A DNA stretch of 64,000 nucleotides from Endobugula sp047636495 (GCA_047636495.1 JBLILH010000002.1:124001-188000), one strand, 5' to 3'. Shown: positions 17,567-26,729, counted from the first letter of the stretch. Notes: generated by a model not told the origin, from the letters alone. Numbers and translations: made by a program.

Positions 17567-18526
17567 TTATTTTTTTGATAAACACATGGTTAATGCCGTT
17601 GCTAACTTGCCCTTCATTACCATACTCTTCACTACCACACTCTTTAGCATCATGCTCTTAAATATTGCACTCCGCACATGATATAACGTTAACCCTAACA
17701 GCACCAACCCGGTCCCCATCAGAATGCGTGACGTCAGCGGCTCATCATCTAAAAAATATCCTAGCAGCAGGGCAAAAACAGGACTGACCATCCCCACTGT
17801 CGACACCACATAAGCTGACAAACGATGTAATAAGAAATAATACAACGCAAAGCCTAGCAACGACCCTGCAATCGCTAAGTATAGTATAGACAAGCCACTC
17901 TGAAGACTTATAGGCCAAGGTATTGTGCCGTCAAGCATCCACCAAACCAATGCGAGCATTGGTACGGAGAAACATAAGCCTCCCGCAGTTTTTTGGAGCA
18001 CAGGGATATTGCTTTCTATTTTTTGTAAGTATGTACCGCTAACAGAGAAAGAAAATACTGACAACACCATCGCCATAATGCCGTAGACACCGCTGACGCC
18101 AACCGATAATAACTGATCTGCAAAAACCACTAGTAATCCACAGACAGCAATCATTAATGCAATCACCCGCTGTACGGTAAAGACTTGCTTGCCCAAAATA
18201 GTATATGACAACGCACCCATAACAAACGGAGTGGTACTAAAGATAACGGAGATCAACCCTGATGGTATCCATTGCGACGCCCAGTACACCAATAAAAAAT
18301 TGGGTGCTATGCCGATAGCCGCAATCGAATAAAATCGGACCCCATTATGATACCCCCAAATCGTTGCACCTTTTGCCCGAACAATCACCAAAGCAATAAT
18401 CGCTGATAGCAAAATTCGCCAAAATATTGCACCCGCAAACGACACATCGTTGGCACTCCATTTGATGGCTAAAGGAGTTGTCGACCAAATCATGATTAAT
18501 ACGCCATACGCTAGCCCATTTATCAT
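17567..18526 (-). CDS. EamA/DMT-family membrane transporter
   Basis: 319 residues with ten hydrophobic segments forming two EamA repeats. The N-terminus (MIWSTTPLAIKWSANDVSFA) and a WASQWIPSGLISVIFSTTPF segment in the middle are typical of RhaT/YedA-like DMT exporters. The last 35 residues are unusual: a methionine/lysine/valine-rich tail built from a repeated SMMLKSVVVKSMVMKG pattern. The DNA there is a degenerate short tandem repeat, so the tail may be a slippage product. The substrate is unknown. Confidence 0.83.
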   Translation of the reverse strand: MINGLAYGVLIMIWSTTPLAIKWSANDVSFAGAIFWRILLSAIIALVIVRAKGATIWGYHNGVRFYSIAAIGIAPNFLLVYWASQWIPSGLISVIFSTTPFVMGALSYTILGKQVFTVQRVIALMIAVCGLLVVFADQLLSVGVSGVYGIMAMVLSVFSFSVSGTYLQKIESNIPVLQKTAGGLCFSVPMLALVWWMLDGTIPWPISLQSGLSILYLAIAGSLLGFALYYFLLHRLSAYVVSTVGMVSPVFALLLGYFLDDEPLTSRILMGTGLVLLGLTLYHVRSAIFKSMMLKSVVVKSMVMKGKLATALTMCLSKK

Positions 18527-19029
18527 GATATGACGCCTATATTTCTACTGACCTTACTATTCTTTTCATTATTTTTGTTACTGATTTTCATACCCTACCT
18601 ACTCGGAACCTACTCGGATTGCTGATCATTTATTATAGCATCGACGACTAGCGCTATATGACATCAATAACATCATTGTATCTATATACCCTACAACATA
18701 AAAAGCTGTAGTTTTTAGACTGCAGCTTTTATTCACCAATATATTGTTGATTTTTTATTAGCACACGGTGGTATATTTTCGACGGGGAAACGCTAACTAA
18801 GCGATAAAATACTTACGCACAAGCGTAACGGAAAGTCGTAATTTGTGTGTTAACATAATCTTTCGTGATCATTTATTCTGTGTCGAATCAACCATACTAT
18901 CTATTGATACGCATGCTTAGGGTGTGCATACCTCGTCGAGATTTTCATCATCGCGAGTCTCGTGGATTTTAGCCGAAAACTCAAGTAGCCATTGATAAAA
19001 AAGTAGCCATAGACCGATAATATTTACTT
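18527..19029. other. Gene-free divergent interval between EamA gene and cca
   Basis: About 500 bases without a supported gene. It contains a short direct repeat (CCTACTCGGA, around 18598-18618), a bidirectional hairpin at 18701-18733 listed separately, and the cca leader. Confidence 0.5.
18701..18733 (+). terminator. Hairpin with T-rich flank in a divergent intergenic region
   Basis: AAAGCTGTAG and CTGCAGCTTTT form a stem around a TTTTTAGA loop with one mismatch, followed by TTTTATT. Both neighbouring genes point away, so it does not end either of them. It may end an unannotated small transcript from 18540-18700, or one from the opposite side. Confidence 0.45.
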
Positions 19030-20190
19030 ATGAAAACATATCTTGTCGGCGGCGCAGTCCGTGATCAATTACTTAACTTCCCCTATCATGAAAAAGATTG
19101 GGTAGTTGTTGGCAGCACACCTGAAGAAATGTTGGCGCAAGGCTTCACACCTGTCGGCAAAGACTTTCCAGTATTTTTACATCCAACGACACACGAAGAA
19201 TATGCACTCGCACGCACCGAACGAAAAACCGCGCCAGGCTATAAAGGGTTTACGTTTCATACCGATAAAAACATTAGTCTTGAAGAGGATTTACAGCGCC
19301 GCGACTTAACTATTAACGCCATCGCCAAAGCCGATGACGGCACACTCACCGACCCTTACGGTGGGCAGCAAGATATAAAAAATAAAGTTTTACGTCACGT
19401 ATCGTCTGCCTTTCGCGAAGACCCTGTACGAGTATTACGTGTTGCGCGTTTTGCTGCACGCTATCACCACCTTGGATTTTGCATTGCAGATGACACTCTG
19501 CAGATGATGAGAGACATTGTCGAACAAGGTGAAACCCAAGCGCTCGTCGCTGAGCGCGTATGGCAAGAAATACATAAAGCCTTGTCTGAGCGTCACCCAG
19601 AACAATTTTTTTATACGTTGCATCGCTGCGGCGCTTTAGGCGACTTAGTCTCTGATCAAAAGGCGATACAACAAAAAATAGCTGATTTATCACTAGCGCC
19701 CCTGTTAAACACGATGGCGTATTACTCGTCAGAATCGTTATCTAGCCGAAAGCCACAACAACACCCAATGATTCGTTTTGCTGCTTTTTGCTTTATATTC
19801 GAACCCAATGAAATTAATGCTGTATGCCAGCACGTTTCCGCTCCGAACGATTATACTGATTTGGCTATATTACTTAAGCAACATCACGATTTATGCACGT
19901 CGAATAATCACTGGAGTACAGAGACACTTAGCCGCTTATTTCAGCAATGCGATACAATCAGAAGGCCTGACCGCTTTAGATTGTTACTGACAGCCAACGA
20001 CGCCATCACCTTTTCTAATTCGGCAAGCAACGTATTAACCGCCGAACTATTACGCGCATTACATGCATATCAGACAGTCGATCATCAATCGTTAATTCAA
20101 CAAGGCTTTACCAAAGCAGCACTGGGGCAAGCGATACAGCATCAACGAAAAAAACAATTAGCAGAATGGCTAGAAAAATTTAAACCATAG
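19030..20190 (+). CDS. cca: CCA-adding tRNA nucleotidyltransferase with degenerate HD domain
   Basis: 386 residues. The nucleotidyltransferase head is complete: YLVGGAVRDQLL, HEKDWVVVG with the catalytic D-x-D region, RRDLTINAIA, and the ATP/CTP-selecting EDPVRVLRVARFAARY. The enzyme rebuilds the 3' CCA of tRNAs. Gammaproteobacterial Cca normally carries an HD phosphohydrolase domain in its C-terminal half. Here the place of the usual FATLCHDLGKG reads FAAFCFIFEPN, and the other HD histidines are also absent. The protein is about 25 residues shorter than E. coli Cca. Loss of the 2',3'-cyclic phosphodiesterase activity is inferred. The gene is convergent with the FAD reductase-like gene. Confidence 0.9.
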   Translation: MKTYLVGGAVRDQLLNFPYHEKDWVVVGSTPEEMLAQGFTPVGKDFPVFLHPTTHEEYALARTERKTAPGYKGFTFHTDKNISLEEDLQRRDLTINAIAKADDGTLTDPYGGQQDIKNKVLRHVSSAFREDPVRVLRVARFAARYHHLGFCIADDTLQMMRDIVEQGETQALVAERVWQEIHKALSERHPEQFFYTLHRCGALGDLVSDQKAIQQKIADLSLAPLLNTMAYYSSESLSSRKPQQHPMIRFAAFCFIFEPNEINAVCQHVSAPNDYTDLAILLKQHHDLCTSNNHWSTETLSRLFQQCDTIRRPDRFRLLLTANDAITFSNSASNVLTAELLRALHAYQTVDHQSLIQQGFTKAALGQAIQHQRKKQLAEWLEKFKP

Positions 20191-20197
20191 GGCTTAT

Positions 20198-20226
20198 AGG
20201 TGCTAGGTGCTAGGTGCTAGGAGCTA
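20198..20226. repeat. Short 7-bp tandem repeat after cca
   Basis: AGGTGCT is repeated three times, followed by a variant AGGAGCT, between cca and the convergent reductase-like gene. It looks like a slippage repeat; no function is inferred. Confidence 0.7.
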
Positions 20227-21231
20227 GCGTAACAGATCTTGACTGATAGTTTTGGCGGCTAGCGCCCCCGATGAGATAGCACTCACCACACAGGGAAAAT
20301 CGGTATTACAAATATCACCCGCAGCATATATTCGAGAAATATTGGTACGACCCCATCGATCTACCTGTAAAAATTGGTTTTGATCGCACGCTAAAAACTC
20401 ATCGAGCCCAGAAGAAATGAGCGGTCTGAGACTATCAGTATTCGCCTGATAACCCGCCAATATATGAATTCGATCCACTGCAACAACAATAAGTTTATGC
20501 TGCTCAGTACTAGACGACGGAGACTGATAATTGATGGTAAGCGTGAGCGTTTCAGTCTTAGCGCCGCCCTGTTGACTCTTTTCTGCCGCACATAATGTCG
20601 CATTCTCCACGACCGTCGCCCTTGGATGGCCCTGCACTCGGTCCAAAAACTTGCGCTGAGTTCTAGGCACAGAGCGAGCAATCACGACCACGCTACACCC
20701 TTGCTGAAGTAACATATCAGCATTTTCAAAGGCGTTGTCTCCGGCTCCCACAATCAAAATTTTTTTATTCTGCTGTTTTTCAATATCAACAAACGCATAA
20801 GGCCCTTCGATAATACATTCGCCAGCAACACGCCTTACCTGCTGTGATAAGATAGTTTGATCCACATAACGAGTACCGCTGGCGATCAGCATGCCTTCGC
20901 ACTCAAGCGATAACTTTTTATTATTCTTTTCTAAGGACAATAAAAATTTATCTTTATTGGCGCGTGAAATAGCGCTAATATCAGTTTGCAAATGAATATC
21001 AATAGACTTGTTTTCAATGTGTTGACGGTAGCACTCAGCCATACTCAGCCCCGAAGTATCTACTTGCCCTAACACCCAGTCATTCTTCAGAAAATTAACG
21101 TTCTGCATCCCACCGGTTTGTGACTCGCGCTCTATTACGACCGGAGTCAACCCCAAGTTCTTCAACCATAGCGAAGCCGACAAGCCGGCGGGGCCTGCAC
21201 CAATAACGGCAATAATGGGGGGAGTGTTCAC
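20224..21231 (-). CDS. FAD/NAD(P)-dependent oxidoreductase, thioredoxin-reductase-like
   Basis: 335 residues with two Rossmann dinucleotide-binding motifs. The FAD site is VIGAGPAGLSASLWL at the N-terminus and the NAD(P) site is ILIVGAGDNAFENADML near residue 155. IYAAGDICN near the C-terminus is the second FAD-contact motif. The C-x-x-C redox pair of thioredoxin reductase is not present, so it more resembles the YpdA/ferredoxin-NADP reductase-like branch. Substrate and electron partner are unknown. It stands alone, separated from folK by about 145 bp. Confidence 0.78.
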   Translation of the reverse strand: MNTPPIIAVIGAGPAGLSASLWLKNLGLTPVVIERESQTGGMQNVNFLKNDWVLGQVDTSGLSMAECYRQHIENKSIDIHLQTDISAISRANKDKFLLSLEKNNKKLSLECEGMLIASGTRYVDQTILSQQVRRVAGECIIEGPYAFVDIEKQQNKKILIVGAGDNAFENADMLLQQGCSVVVIARSVPRTQRKFLDRVQGHPRATVVENATLCAAEKSQQGGAKTETLTLTINYQSPSSSTEQHKLIVVAVDRIHILAGYQANTDSLRPLISSGLDEFLACDQNQFLQVDRWGRTNISRIYAAGDICNTDFPCVVSAISSGALAAKTISQDLLR

Positions 21232-21375
21232 AACTTACTGTCTCTTTTTATCTCATGAGTTGTTCGTGAAAAGCGATTGCGTTTAACATCAGTTTTTCAC
21301 ATTATTATTGAGCCTCATGTAGCTTAATGGTACCGCTTACATTGCGTCTTTTACAGCGGATTATAAAACATATAC

Positions 21376-22005
21376 TTATAGTGACAAACAAGGTGGGGAT
21401 ACGGACACCACTTCATCCTGCCAAATAAAATCCACCGGCATTAACGTTGAACCGTCGTGTGCCACCATTTTTTGCCACAGTACCAGAAATGTTTCACCTA
21501 CTTGAGGGTGCGTCATCACAGGCAGCAAGTCTGCTAGGGGCCTTAGCACATAAGCATTCTTCTCGATGCTAGCATGAGGCAGATGAATATCACCTTCGTT
21601 ATAGAGCAAGTCGCCATATAATAAAAAATCAACATCCATCGTCACCTTTGCCTTTGTACGGTCACGATCACACTGCCGCTCAATATCACGTGTTATTTTT
21701 TTTATCTCAGCAACAGACAACACACTCTCCACAACGACTATCGCGTTATGATAATGAGTATTTATAGACATACCTTGTGTGAAATGGGGAGATGATATAT
21801 TATTTTTTTCTACTGGAGGACTATCATATACCGACGAAATAGTTAACTCGCCAAACACCTTCTGCAGTGCATCAAGCGCCTGCTGAAGATAGTGTTCTTG
21901 CTGATAATTGCTGCCCAGGCCCAACGCAATTTTTTTGGGTGTTAATTGGCGCTCCCCCGAAGCTGGAGCCGAAAGTGAACTGGAAGCGGTAATCGGAGCA
22001 GACAT
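21376..22005 (-). CDS. folK: 6-hydroxymethyl-dihydropterin pyrophosphokinase FolK
   Basis: 209 residues from ATG 22005, which follows the folB stop directly; the frame open to 22044 would overlap folB. An extra serine/alanine-rich leader of about 23 residues precedes the conserved IALGLGSNYQQEHYLQQAL. The HPPK signature DRDRTKAKVTMDVDFLLYGD is present, as is HLPHASIEKNAYVLRPLADL. FolK transfers pyrophosphate from ATP to 6-hydroxymethyl-dihydropterin in folate synthesis, immediately after the FolB step. GAGG at about 12 bases upstream is a weak ribosome-binding site. Confidence 0.88.
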   Translation of the reverse strand: MSAPITASSSLSAPASGERQLTPKKIALGLGSNYQQEHYLQQALDALQKVFGELTISSVYDSPPVEKNNISSPHFTQGMSINTHYHNAIVVVESVLSVAEIKKITRDIERQCDRDRTKAKVTMDVDFLLYGDLLYNEGDIHLPHASIEKNAYVLRPLADLLPVMTHPQVGETFLVLWQKMVAHDGSTLMPVDFIWQDEVVSVSPPCLSL

Positions 22006-22007
22006 TA

Positions 22008-22361
22008 TTATTTTTTGCCTCGTTCTATTGCAATACCTACGCAACCAACATTCGTCATCACATCTACTTTTTTAACCACTACGCGCAACCACGAAACGGA
22101 ATATTGTTGCTGAATCATAACGGCAATATTTTCAGCTAAAGTTTCAATTAATTTATACTTTCCTTCATCTGCCAATATCATTATGGATGCACAAACCGCA
22201 GAATAATCAATGGTATATTGCAAGTCATCATCGACGGCAGCCCGGCGAATATCAGTAGCCATATCGACATCAATTAACAAACGCTGCTTTACCACTCGTT
22301 CCCACTCATACAAACCAACGATGGTTTCCAACACTAAATCACGAATAATGACCTTATCCAT
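22008..22361 (-). CDS. folB: Dihydroneopterin aldolase FolB
   Basis: 117 residues. The N-terminus DKVIIRDLVLETIVGLYEWE and the segment YTIDYSAVCASI with KLIETLAENIAVMI carry the pterin-binding Glu and the tunnel fold. FolB makes 6-hydroxymethyl-dihydropterin from dihydroneopterin. It lies between tsaD (upstream) and folK (downstream) on the same strand, the usual gammaproteobacterial order, but plsY, often found between tsaD and folB, is missing here. Confidence 0.92.
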   Translation of the reverse strand: MDKVIIRDLVLETIVGLYEWERVVKQRLLIDVDMATDIRRAAVDDDLQYTIDYSAVCASIMILADEGKYKLIETLAENIAVMIQQQYSVSWLRVVVKKVDVMTNVGCVGIAIERGKK

Positions 22362-22442
22362 TTTTTCTACTACCTATCTATGTGACTGTTATTGCTTGCG
22401 GCACTGAATATAGCGCTATTCTTTTGTTTTACTGCATGGCAA

Positions 22443-23510
22443 TCAAGACGGTTGAGCGTTAGAGCCGTCAATGGGCGATAGCTCATCTAGCGGCCAACGA
22501 GGCGTGACGTTAATCGCTAAGCCTTCTTGCTGTTGCGCGACCAACCGCTGGCAACCCGCATAGGCGATCATCGCTCCATTATCAGTACAAAATTCGTGAC
22601 GAGCATAAAACACCGTTGACTGTATTTTTTTCAGCGCCGATTCTAAACGCTCACGTAATCGTGTATTCGCCGACACCCCGCCCGCAATCACTAATGTATT
22701 GAGGTGTTCTTGCGCTAAAGCACGACGGCACTTAATCACCAAGGTATCGACTACCGCCTCTTGGAATGCGCTAGCGATATCCGCACAGGTTTGATCGTCG
22801 GGCAAACCATTAGCTTGCGCATGTTTGGCGACGGTATTTAAAGTAAAGGTCTTTAAACCGCTAAAACTAAAATCTACACCAGGACGATCGGTCATGGGAC
22901 GAGGAAAAGTAAATCGCGCTTTTTCACCCGGCTTTGCCTTACTTAATTTTGCCAACTTAGCAATCATTGGCCCACCGGGGTAATCCAAGTCCAACATTTT
23001 GGCGGCCTTATCAAATGCCTCGCCAGCGGCATCATCTAATGATTCACCTAACAAACGGTATTTCCCAATACCGTCAACACGCACCAACTGAGTATGCCCA
23101 CCTGACACCAACAATGCGACGAAAGGAAAGCTAGGTGGCGCCTCCTCAAGCATAGGGGCAAGCAGGTGCCCTTCCATGTGGTGTACGCCTAACGCGGGCA
23201 CATCTAAGGCCATCGCCAACGCACGCCCCGTGCACGCACCTACCATTAATGCACCCACTAAACCGGGGCCTTTGGTATAGGCTATACCCTCGATATCGTG
23301 CTTCGTTAACTTACATTCACTTAACAGCTCGTCGACCAACGGTAACAATTTACGCACATGGTCACGCGAAGCAAGTTCAGGAACCACGCCACCATATTCA
23401 CTATGCAAAGCAATTTGGCTATATAAGCAATGACCTAACAAGCCCTTTTCGCTGTCATAAAGAGCGACGCCAGTTTCATCACAAGACGTTTCAATTCCTA
23501 ATACTAGCAC
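22443..23510 (-). CDS. tsaD: tRNA N6-adenosine threonylcarbamoyltransferase TsaD
   Basis: 355 residues of the ASKHA fold, starting at GTG 23510 (MLVLGIETSCDETGVALYD). The iron ligands are in GVHHMEGHLLA. VSGGHTQLVRV and FSFSGLKTF mark the nucleotide site, and CTDNGAMIAYAG is near the end. TsaD joins threonylcarbamoyl to A37 of ANN-decoding tRNAs; together with tcdA at the left edge the window holds two steps of ct6A formation. The start codon falls inside the first of four 22-bp tandem repeats, which also supply the AGAGAG ribosome-binding site. It is divergent from rpsU, the conserved arrangement. Confidence 0.93.
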   Translation of the reverse strand: MLVLGIETSCDETGVALYDSEKGLLGHCLYSQIALHSEYGGVVPELASRDHVRKLLPLVDELLSECKLTKHDIEGIAYTKGPGLVGALMVGACTGRALAMALDVPALGVHHMEGHLLAPMLEEAPPSFPFVALLVSGGHTQLVRVDGIGKYRLLGESLDDAAGEAFDKAAKMLDLDYPGGPMIAKLAKLSKAKPGEKARFTFPRPMTDRPGVDFSFSGLKTFTLNTVAKHAQANGLPDDQTCADIASAFQEAVVDTLVIKCRRALAQEHLNTLVIAGGVSANTRLRERLESALKKIQSTVFYARHEFCTDNGAMIAYAGCQRLVAQQQEGLAINVTPRWPLDELSPIDGSNAQPS

Positions 23511-23595
23511 GTTGACACTCTCTATTTAACACGTTGACACTCTCTATTTAACACGTTGACACGCTCTGTTTATCACGCTGACACGCTCTGTTTAT
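23508..23595. repeat. Four tandem 22-bp repeats at the tsaD start
   Basis: The unit is CACGTTGACACTCTCTATTTAA. Units 1 and 2 are identical; unit 3 reads CACGTTGACACGCTCTGTTTAT and unit 4 has CACGCTGACACG with the same tail. On the minus strand each unit gives AGAGAGTGTCAACGTG, a ribosome-binding site followed by GTG; the copy at 23508-23529 provides the real tsaD start. The units also contain TTGACA on the plus strand. Confidence 0.88.
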
Positions 23596-23926
23596 AATGA
23601 GACCCTGGCACAAATGATCTTTAGTCCTCGTCCCGAGTTTTGGCCTCGCAAAGAATCGCCAACTTTTGATACGGGAATAAAGTTTTACCCGTGCAATGAC
23701 CTATAATGTTAATTAATACCTTTCTCGGCAACGCGAATCGGTAGTCCGCACACTCGTTAAGCAGTGCATCATACCAGAGAGATCAAAAATACCAACACAA
23801 ACACTTGTGATCGACCCCGTGACTGTGTAAAATCTGCGCCCCTTGCAGTTGCGAGTAGAGTGTTCATCTGCTCGCCAAAAACTGACACTGAATTACTTAC
23901 ATTGACACTCACCAATAGGGTTAACT
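23596..23926. other. Remainder of the tsaD-rpsU divergent control region
   Basis: About 330 bases without a gene. It should contain the rpsU promoter; a TGTGTAAAAT stretch around 23825-23834 is a possible -10 region. A segment beginning ATGAGACCCTGGCAC (23597) and ending near GTGCAATGACCT (23702) faintly resembles the ends of MITE family I, but too weakly to call. Confidence 0.4.
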
Positions 23927-24142
23927 ATGCCTGCAGTAAAACTGAAAGAAAACGAGCCATTTGATATCGCTCTTCGTCGCTTTAAGCGTTCTTGTGAAAA
24001 GGCCGGTGTTCTAGCCGAAGTTCGTCGTCGTGAACATTACGAAAAGCCAACCACTGTGCGCAAGCGTCAAGCTGCTGCTGCGGTTAAACGTCACGCGAAG
24101 AAGGTACAACGCGAGTCGAAAAAGTTTCAGCGTTTGTACTAA
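23927..24142 (+). CDS. rpsU: 30S ribosomal protein S21
   Basis: 71 residues, full length, beginning MPAVKLKENEPFDIALRRFK and rich in Arg/Lys, as in all S21 proteins. It opens the macromolecular-synthesis cluster (rpsU, here followed by yqeY, later dnaG and rpoD). Position opposite tsaD is conserved. A small hairpin (AAACCATTCTGGTTT) follows the stop at once. Confidence 0.96.
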   Translation: MPAVKLKENEPFDIALRRFKRSCEKAGVLAEVRRREHYEKPTTVRKRQAAAAVKRHAKKVQRESKKFQRLY

Positions 24143-24272
24143 ACCATTCTGGTTTAGTACAACGATTCTGATTTTTAGCTTAGTTAATAGCTTGTCTTTT
24201 AACTAGACTTTATTGACGTAGTTATACCTCTTGGGCTGATAATCCGATCAACCCTGATAGAGAATATCGATA

Positions 24273-24725
24273 ATGGCAAAAAGCGAATTACAAAACCGTA
24301 TTCATAGCGAAATGAAAATGGCTATGCGGGCGAAAGATAAACCTCGCCTAGGTATTATTCGCTTAATGCAGTCTGAATTTAAGCGTATCGAAGTAGATGA
24401 ACGCATTGATCTTGATGAAGCGCGCGTCTTAGTCGTGCTCGACAAAATGGTCAAACAACGCCGTGACTCAGCTCAGCAATATGAAGATGCCGATCGCCAA
24501 GAGCTTGCCGACCAAGAGCATTTTGAAATTACCGTGATTACGGAATTTCTTCCTCAAGCATTAACCGACGACGAAGTATCTAACCTTATCGACGAAGCCA
24601 TTGCCGCCACAAGCGCCAGCGGCATGCAAGATATGGGCAAAGTAATGGGGATTCTTAAGCCTCAACTACAAGGTCGTGCCGACATGGGCGCTGCCAGTAA
24701 AATCATTAAAGCGAAACTCAGCTAA
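24273..24725 (+). CDS. YqeY/GatB-like tRNA amidotransferase-related protein
   Basis: 150 residues of the GatB/YqeY family: KSELQNRIHSEMKMAMRAKD, then VLDKMVKQRRDSAQQYEDADR, and the C-terminal helical domain with MGKVMGILKPQLQGRADMG. The family shares the tail domain of the GatB subunit of Asp/Glu-tRNA amidotransferase; its exact role is unsettled. It lies between rpsU and dnaG in many gammaproteobacteria. Here dnaG is displaced by 3.6 kb of other genes. Confidence 0.88.
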   Translation: MAKSELQNRIHSEMKMAMRAKDKPRLGIIRLMQSEFKRIEVDERIDLDEARVLVVLDKMVKQRRDSAQQYEDADRQELADQEHFEITVITEFLPQALTDDEVSNLIDEAIAATSASGMQDMGKVMGILKPQLQGRADMGAASKIIKAKLS

Positions 24726-24774
24726 TATCTCGCCGCACCCCTCCACTTAAACATCTTACCTTAACGCTCTCACC

Positions 24775-25866
24775 TTATGAGCTTTTATCCCTATGCCTGT
24801 AATTTATCTTAGGAGCCTTAAAATAATCATTCACAGAAATCAGCGCACCCTCCAAATAACCCGCTTCGGCCTCTGCATATTCCGACCCCACAAAACTGAT
24901 ATTGTGTAACTCCAGCTCTGTTCTGTAACGCTGTAGATTAATAGCCGGGTGACGAGGTGATTCGCTTATATCTTCATCAGTACAAACCCACTCATCTTGC
25001 GCCCAATCTTTTAATGCCATCGCTTGAGGGTTCGCTGCTTGCTCACCAAAAATAGCGACTAACTGCCGTAAACAATGCTGCTCAAACTCATCATGGCCGA
25101 CCCGTCTTCGTTCCTGAGCACTTATACCGACAAACCCAAAAAGCGCACACTGCTCAACAGCATAGCTTTGGTTACAAGCATCGTGAATTTCAACCAGTGG
25201 GCCCGCGCGACTAAACACATCGCCAGACAAACCCGCTTCACGCCAAAAAGCGGTTTTATAATGCGCAATAAACTTAGCCTGCGCGGCCATCCATGTTGGC
25301 GCTTGCAATAAAGATGCGACACAATCACGGGATAAATAATCAGCCAACGGGAGATGAGCCAACAATACGCGTGGTGGCACAGCAAACACCACATGCTTCG
25401 CATTAAATTGCTCATCGTCATTACCCAACAGCCAACCACCACCTTGCTTACACAATTGTTTCACCGAACAAGAAAGGTGTAACGACATAGGGTCGAGCGT
25501 ATTTTGTAAGGCATGGATTAACGCTATCATCCCACCCTTAACACGATAAGACAGCATCGCATTAGCACCTGACGATTGCTGAGGCGGTGCATCCCGACTC
25601 ATTTGGTACAACACATCGCCACGACTATACTGATCAAAAAATGGTAGATGCAACGCATTCAATAACGTTTGCATATTGTGCTGATGAGGCCAAAACCATG
25701 TGGGCCCAAAATCAAAAGAGCTCTCTACCTCACCACTATAAATACGCCCGCCGAATTGTGGCTTAGCCTCTAATAACGCGTACGATATATTTTTTTTCTG
25801 CAAACGATAAGCAAGATAAGCGCCCGCCAAACCACCGCCAACAATGGCAACGTCGACGTCATTCAT
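24775..25866 (-). CDS. Flavin amine-oxidase-like protein
   Basis: 363 residues with the FAD-binding N-terminus DVDVAIVGGGLAGAYLAYRL. A GGRIYSGEV segment follows, then FDFGPTWFWPH, which is typical of flavin monoamine-oxidase-like proteins. Near the C-terminus are residues of the second FAD contact (ISFVGSEYAEAEAGYLEGAL). The substrate is unknown. It overlaps the upstream cupin gene by 8 bp, implying joint expression. Both genes oppose the rpsU-dnaG direction and split the macromolecular-synthesis cluster. Confidence 0.83.
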   Translation of the reverse strand: MNDVDVAIVGGGLAGAYLAYRLQKKNISYALLEAKPQFGGRIYSGEVESSFDFGPTWFWPHQHNMQTLLNALHLPFFDQYSRGDVLYQMSRDAPPQQSSGANAMLSYRVKGGMIALIHALQNTLDPMSLHLSCSVKQLCKQGGGWLLGNDDEQFNAKHVVFAVPPRVLLAHLPLADYLSRDCVASLLQAPTWMAAQAKFIAHYKTAFWREAGLSGDVFSRAGPLVEIHDACNQSYAVEQCALFGFVGISAQERRRVGHDEFEQHCLRQLVAIFGEQAANPQAMALKDWAQDEWVCTDEDISESPRHPAINLQRYRTELELHNISFVGSEYAEAEAGYLEGALISVNDYFKAPKINYRHRDKSS

Positions 25867-26581
25867 TGCCTACAACACCAGATAAATGCCCTACCTTTAC
25901 CCACAACTGCGTGCCAGCATTCATCATCAATTGCCGAGACTTTAATGGCGGCAAGCGCATCCACGTGCCTACTTCATGTTCTTCACCATTCCATTCTACG
26001 CTGCCCGACAACACGAGTAATTCAACGCCTTTTTCTATATAAGCACTAGGGAGCGGAGTTGCTTGCTCAACATTCAGAAACAACACCTGCTCGTAGCCAT
26101 CAAACAGTATTTGCTCGTGATTAGTTTTGCCCTTAGCCGATGAAGTATCGACTACATGCAAATCATCTTGCGGATCAAACTGCTGAAGCTTCACAAAAAT
26201 CAAACACCCTTCCCGACTAAACGGCTGGTGTGATGATCCTGGCGGATTTCTCACGTAACTGCCAGCGGGATAGTCCCCATACTCATCAGAAAAAATTCCT
26301 GACAACACCACAAACTCCTCTCCTCGTGGATGCGCATGGGGTGAAAACTGGCTATTTGGCTGATACGCCACCAAGCTGGTGGCACGTGTTGTCTTCTCCC
26401 CTCCATCACGCTCAAGCAACAATCGCAACACGCCTTTCGCAGGCGACGCCAGCCATTCGGCATCAACCGAATTGACCATCGCAAACGCCGAAAGCTGCGC
26501 ATTAAACTGCGTGTTCACTAAAGCCTGCTCGCCTACTTCAACTAACTGGCTCTGGCGATATAATTCATCCCAATAGCTCAT
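25859..26581 (-). CDS. Two-cupin-domain protein, ChrR-like
   Basis: 240 residues from ATG 26581; a longer frame reaches 26617, but the shorter start MSYWDELYR looks more natural. The first cupin has the metal-site pattern FSPHAHPRGEEFVVLSG followed by YVRNPPGSSH. A second, weaker cupin (about 165-235) lacks the first histidine pair. This is the layout of ChrR-like cupins, but the zinc-binding anti-sigma N-domain is not apparent. The pairing with the amine oxidase by an 8-bp overlap suggests a shared oxidative role, which is inference. Confidence 0.72.
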   Translation of the reverse strand: MSYWDELYRQSQLVEVGEQALVNTQFNAQLSAFAMVNSVDAEWLASPAKGVLRLLLERDGGEKTTRATSLVAYQPNSQFSPHAHPRGEEFVVLSGIFSDEYGDYPAGSYVRNPPGSSHQPFSREGCLIFVKLQQFDPQDDLHVVDTSSAKGKTNHEQILFDGYEQVLFLNVEQATPLPSAYIEKGVELLVLSGSVEWNGEEHEVGTWMRLPPLKSRQLMMNAGTQLWVKVGHLSGVVGNE

Positions 26582-26729
26582 ATTACTTTCTCTACGTACT
26601 TTTGCCGGCACCCACATTGACTTAACATTGTTCGCTTATAGCCATTACTTCATATCACAGGGTGTCAGTCAGCTTATCTCAGAGCACACGTTTTTTTGAA
26701 CAAAACCACGCCCTATTCGCACAGGCTAT

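Noticed and set aside
20224..21231. Thioredoxin reductase
   Set aside because: Both dinucleotide-binding motifs are present but the C-x-x-C active site is not.
23597..23705. Possible third MITE I relative upstream of rpsU
   Set aside because: Only the outer 8 bases at one end (ATGAGACC) and GTGCAA near the other agree; the interior does not match the two clear copies.
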